A stretch of 64,000 nucleotides of DNA from the NCBI RefSeq assembly GCF_002127325.2, contig NC_035441.2:155649122-155713121 (forward strand), given 5' to 3'. Origin of the DNA: Helianthus annuus. Taxonomy: Eukaryota > Streptophyta > Magnoliopsida > Asterales > Asteraceae. Below are positions 60,264-64,000 of the stretch, piece after piece; within the stretch, counting starts at the first letter, position 1, and every line of letters begins with the position of its first letter. The position numbers and the translations under genes are program-made. The notes below the pieces were generated by a model, which saw nothing but the letters and a program-made list of their open reading frames with translations, had not been told where the DNA came from and did no database searches.

Positions 60264-62891
60264 TTATCTTCCAGCTGGCTTCAGAATCTCGGAGAAAACT
60301 GTTTCTGACTTGAACCCTCCATCGCTGCTACTAATCGACGATGTGCCATTTCTTATCGCGCTTGATCCTGTGAACGCATCTTCGTCTGTTGTTGGTGTTG
60401 TTGCTCTTGTCGCCCCTTGCATCAGAAACGGAAATTCTTGATTTTCAGGCACGGCTTCACCAACTGTTTTCTCAGAAGATTCTTGTAGCTCCAATGCAAA
60501 CTCCAGCCCCCAAACTACTTCGTCCATGGATGGCCTTTCACTTCCTTGTTCTTTCAAGCAACTAAATGCCACCACTCCAAACTGCTTTAAACACTCAGGT
60601 GCAACCTCACCCCTTATTTTTGGATCAATTATTTTGTTCAGGGTACCCTTCCGACGACAATATTTTCCCCATTCTGCCAAACTCACCTGTTCTCTGGGCA
60701 GCCCGGGAATCAAAACTGGTCTTGCACACAACACTTCAAGCAGAACAACACCAAATGAGTACACATCAGATTTGTCTGTAAGTTTTTGGCTTCGGTAATA
60801 TTGGGGATCCACGTACCCGATACTACCCTTCACTACCGTGCTAACATGGTTTTGTGCTTGGTCACTAGGGCCTAGCTTTGACAAACCAAAATCGGATACC
60901 TTAGCAACCCAATTTTCATCAAGTAAGATATTTGTGGACTTGACATCCCTATGAATTATCACACGTTTTGCACCCGTGTGGAGATAATGCAACCCTTTAG
61001 CTGCACCAATGCAAATTTGGAGACGTCTTTTCCATGGCAGTGGGGGCTTGTTTGTCTTGTACAAATGTTCGCGTAGAGTCCCGTTAGCCATGTAATCGTA
61101 GACTAGTATCATCTCTCCCTTATCTTCACAGTATCCAATCAGGGACACTAATTGGACATGGCGTAGTTTAGACAACATCCCTATTTCCGTATGGAATTCT
61201 TGTAAACCTTGGTTGGATGATTCATTTAGTCGTTTGATTGCAACAGCGGTTGCAGCGTCGTCCATGTACCCTTTGTACACCTTACCAAACCCACCGTTGC
61301 CTATGACGAAATCATCATTAAATTCATTTGTAGCTGCTAACACTTCTCTAAGTGAGAAGCGACGACATCTATCTGATGGCAGTGTTGATTGTGAAGACTT
61401 TGATTCACTATACGCTGGCTCGTATGATGACCTGTCGTCGGTGCCAGCACCATGATCTTTGACTCGTCTCCGCTTCTGGAAAACTATGAGAACTAAGATA
61501 GACAACAAGACTAACGCTCCTACGATACCTCCAATTATCGCGGCATATGGAGGTTTGTTCTTGTTCCTTTTTACAGTAGTTGTCTGCCGAGTTGGTGGGG
61601 TTGTAGAGCTAAGTTCCGGGTTTGGACTAGCAAGACTTCTATCCGTGCTTAACTTAAAGGCTTCCAAACCATTCAAATAAGCATCATGATATACTTCAGT
61701 ATTGGGATTAGGATGCATAGCAACCCACAAATCTTGCTTGCCTCTGTTGCGATATGGGTCATCAACAAACACAACATAATCCTTGAATACAGGATAACCA
61801 CTACCTTTTGTTAAGTGGAACACGTCAATTTCCTCATCAGCAGTTTGATTATTAATGAAGATCTTGAAAACCACCTGACCTGGTTTTGTGTACAGTGGTA
61901 TACTGTTGCAAAAATGGAGCCTGATATTGTAATAAAACCCAGAATCAACAGAAAGTATCCAGGTTAGATTGAACGTGTCAGACAGATTGCCCATACTCCG
62001 TTGGGTTTGATAAACTTCCTCAGGTGCAGTATAATTGGGTGTCTCCGTTGTATAAGTAATGGGCTTGTGACCATAAGACGGTGTCAACCCAATTGCTCCT
62101 CCGTATATGTAGTTAATATCTTGATCCCATGACCGGTACATACCGGTATCTCCAATACTAGATATATGTCCCCCACCCATATTTAATCTGTAAACATTTT
62201 CAAGTGCCTGGTCGTTTGTAATATCAGGTGCTGTAGTCATCCCAACAGGTATCAGGTTCATAGAGTTAAAGTACAGATCTTCCGGCATTGAAACAATTTC
62301 AATACCGTTGATGAAGGCATATGAGTTGGGTGAGGGTGTGAAGGTAACGTTTAGGAGTTGTGTATCTTTTATATAGATCAAGAATTCTTTGACAAAGTTT
62401 GGAACCTGGGGTCCATTAACTCCTGCATCTAAGCGGGCCTGAGCCAGAAAAGAGGCGGTTAGGAAAGCGCTAAAGTTAGTTAAGAGAGAGAAGCCATTCG
62501 ATGATACTGAAAAGAAAGATTGTTCTGGTTTGAGGTTGGAGTAGGTGGCAGGATAGAAATATAAGCGGAGGAATTTCGGGCCTTGGGAGACTGGAAATGT
62601 GTAAGTGAACGAAGAAGCGTTAAAAATTCGGGCAGAAGTATAAGGGAGGATGCCGGATACTGAAGGATCTGATTGGAAGGGAGTGGAAGGAAAAGAAGTG
62701 GTGATGATGTTGTTAGGGACAAATTTAGAATTTTGATCATCATCCCATCTCGGGTCAGAAGTGGTGGTGGTTGAGGATGAACCGCAGGCGATGAAGAAGC
62801 GATCGGTGGCTTTATATGGTTGTGCAGTGGTGGTAATGATGGATATGAAGAGTAGGAGCACATAAAAGATGGGTAAACTGAAGATTAACAT
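60264..62891 (-). CDS. CrRLK1L malectin-like receptor kinase, FERONIA-type (gene D), intact
   Basis: 875 aa, intronless like most CrRLK1L genes. Order: signal peptide (about 1-23), malectin-like extracellular region (about 28-410, with 'SFTYTFPVSQGPKFLRLYFYPA', 'INGIEIVSMP' and 'YRLNMGGG'), Ser/Thr/Pro-rich linker, transmembrane helix (about 450-471) followed by KRRR, and a kinase domain (about 525-800): glycine loop GNGGFGKVY, Lys553 in VAIKR, Glu569, HRD at 647-649, DFG at 667-669, then a Ser/Thr-rich tail. All key kinase residues are present. CrRLK1L proteins act at the plasma membrane as RALF-peptide receptors with LLG co-receptors in growth, reproduction and immunity (family knowledge); which member this is cannot be told. 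One oddity: residue 35 is Ala in 'FFIACGSS', where the paralogues A and B have Asp. Only undamaged member of the local array. Confidence 0.95.
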   Translation of the reverse strand: MLIFSLPIFYVLLLFISIITTTAQPYKATDRFFIACGSSSTTTTSDPRWDDDQNSKFVPNNIITTSFPSTPFQSDPSVSGILPYTSARIFNASSFTYTFPVSQGPKFLRLYFYPATYSNLKPEQSFFSVSSNGFSLLTNFSAFLTASFLAQARLDAGVNGPQVPNFVKEFLIYIKDTQLLNVTFTPSPNSYAFINGIEIVSMPEDLYFNSMNLIPVGMTTAPDITNDQALENVYRLNMGGGHISSIGDTGMYRSWDQDINYIYGGAIGLTPSYGHKPITYTTETPNYTAPEEVYQTQRSMGNLSDTFNLTWILSVDSGFYYNIRLHFCNSIPLYTKPGQVVFKIFINNQTADEEIDVFHLTKGSGYPVFKDYVVFVDDPYRNRGKQDLWVAMHPNPNTEVYHDAYLNGLEAFKLSTDRSLASPNPELSSTTPPTRQTTTVKRNKNKPPYAAIIGGIVGALVLLSILVLIVFQKRRRVKDHGAGTDDRSSYEPAYSESKSSQSTLPSDRCRRFSLREVLAATNEFNDDFVIGNGGFGKVYKGYMDDAATAVAIKRLNESSNQGLQEFHTEIGMLSKLRHVQLVSLIGYCEDKGEMILVYDYMANGTLREHLYKTNKPPLPWKRRLQICIGAAKGLHYLHTGAKRVIIHRDVKSTNILLDENWVAKVSDFGLSKLGPSDQAQNHVSTVVKGSIGYVDPQYYRSQKLTDKSDVYSFGVVLLEVLCARPVLIPGLPREQVSLAEWGKYCRRKGTLNKIIDPKIRGEVAPECLKQFGVVAFSCLKEQGSERPSMDEVVWGLEFALELQESSEKTVGEAVPENQEFPFLMQGATRATTPTTDEDAFTGSSAIRNGTSSISSSDGGFKSETVFSEILKPAGR

Positions 62892-62950
62892 GGTTGGTTG
62901 AAGAGTAGTGTGATTGCTTGAATTATTAGAGAGTATTAATTAATGGTGTT

Positions 62951-62960
62951 TTTTATATAT
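62951..62960 (-). promoter_or_regulatory. Probable TATA box of gene D
   Basis: ATATATAAAA on the minus strand, 60-69 bases upstream of the start codon. The equivalent position in gene A's flank has TATTTATAAA (24732-24741). Confidence 0.5.
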
Positions 62961-63759
62961 TATAGGATCAGTGGTCACATTGTCTGCTTGCTTCAAGTGG
63001 AGCTGTGGAGACTTGGAAAGTCTTTGGGTCTTCTCCAAAAGCTTATAGGACTAATTCAAAAGTTATGTATACGAGGTGCTGTTAAGAGTTGTACTATAGA
63101 AAGTGACGTGCTTTGTAGATATTATAATTATAATTATAATATAATTTGTTTGGTGTAACACCAATCATTTTTAGAGATTGCAAAAAGAAAAGAATGATAA
63201 GAGTTCATCAATCATCTTACCGGCTCGAGCTTCTCTATCCATCACAATTCACAAAACCAGCCGGTTCATTGGCAAACTGTTTAATGCTTTAAAATAAACC
63301 GATGACTTGTCCAGTTTTCAACAATTCGACTGACGGGGGTGTGGTCCAATTTTGAAAGTGGGAGATACTTTACGTCACTTTCAATGACAAAGTAGGTAAA
63401 GAAAAATCCATTTGAACGAGTCAATAATAAATTAATAATAGGCTAAGGGTAAAAGGGGGTTACCATTTGAGGAGAGGTAAACTCTTCATCTACACAATCA
63501 AATCTTAGAATTCCTCTTTCTAATTTCTAAGTCCCCTCTTGCACTATTTTATTTAAATATAAAAAAACAAAAATAAGATTGTGATTGGTTGAAAATAGTG
63601 GACCCCACCATTATCCAACTCTCTATCTTCTTCTCCTATGCGTTATACACCGAAATCAAGTCTCCTCGCGAGGTAAACTAGTTTACCCCATAGTTTGTCG
63701 CACCCACCCCGTTCACCCTAATAGGATAATAAATTGTATGGCTATGGATATAAACATGG

Positions 63760-64000
63760 AGTGTAGGGCTGTTCAAAAAGTCTGTGTCTCGAGGCTCGGT
63801 CGAAGTTTGCTCGAAAAAAGTTTGAAAAAGCTCAGTTCGAAGTCAGCTCGGTTTTATACGAGCTGGCTCGGCTCGGTTTGTAAACGAGCCGAACCCGAGC
63901 CAAGGTAGGTTCGATTCGTTGCTCGTTCGTTAGTTGGCTCGTTGGCTCGCTCGTTAGTTGGCTCGTTGGCTCGTTCGTTTGGCTCGTTTAAATTAAACCA
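63760..64000. repeat. GGCTCG-rich dispersed repeat at the window edge
   Basis: Begins near 'tagggctgttcaaaaag' and runs off the window. It is dense in 'gctcggctcg' and 'ttagttggctcgttggctcg' units. It resembles the common plant 'agggctgttca ... gagccgagc' small DNA elements (hAT MITE-like), but the other end is not visible. Confidence 0.45.

Larger units (their letters stand above)
62892..64000. other. 5' flank of gene D and intergenic sequence
   Basis: A minus-strand TATA-like ATATATAAAA lies at 62951-62960, about 60 bases before the ATG of gene D. The rest up to about 63750 shows no gene; it differs from the 5' flanks of A and B beyond the first 150 bases. Confidence 0.5.

Noticed and set aside
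62480..62863. 127-aa minus-strand Pro/Ser-rich ORF
   Set aside because: Alternative frame inside the intact receptor-kinase gene D.

Overview
The window is nuclear DNA of a flowering plant. It holds intronless malectin-like receptor kinases of the CrRLK1L/FERONIA type buried in nested Ty3/gypsy and Ty1/copia elements primed by initiator tRNA-Met, a TRIM, CACTA and hAT transposons and MITEs. The mix fits a large, repeat-rich eudicot genome. Asteraceae is a guess from general look and is not proven by the sequence. There is no sign of prokaryotic or organellar DNA, and I found no CRISPR array, rRNA gene or tRNA gene.

Host genes. A CrRLK1L tandem array lies entirely on the minus strand. Gene D (60264-62891, 875 aa) is the only intact copy and the only host gene I would call functional. 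Gene B (25514-30647) carries a TRIM, a truncated CACTA element and a nonsense codon. Gene A (9007-24670) has internal deletions, a 436-bp TIR element, and a copia element that itself contains a gypsy element. A further copy is represented only by a duplicated intergenic block (59408-60263, matching 24671-25513). The array probably grew by tandem duplication and then decayed by repeated insertion and deletion.

Layout. 1-683: downstream flank of gene A. 684-8800: non-autonomous gypsy-type LTR element with LTRs of up to 3.4 kb (TSD CATAG). 9007-24670: gene A, split by the copia element 9208-23041, which is split by gypsy element G1 at 11365-20184 (TSD CCCAT). 25514-30647: gene B. 31131-31449: Tourist-like MITE. 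31693-55366: CACTA element with TNP2-like and Transposase_24-like genes, split by decayed gypsy element G3 at 34010-52312 (TSD AAATA), whose 5' LTR is split by gypsy element G2 at 42392-51342 (TSD AATGT). 55367-56249: copia 3' end on the plus strand. 56768-59407: hAT element. 59408-64000: duplicated flank, gene D and its upstream region.

Most notable: (i) G1 and G2, two related chromovirus-like elements, carry two extra conserved ORFs between the primer-binding site and gag, in opposite order in the two elements; (ii) both have CG-rich inverted repeats just upstream of the presumed U3 TATA box, with the same architecture but different sequences; (iii) G3 has clean LTRs and a perfect TSD around a wrecked coding region, suggesting mobilisation in trans.
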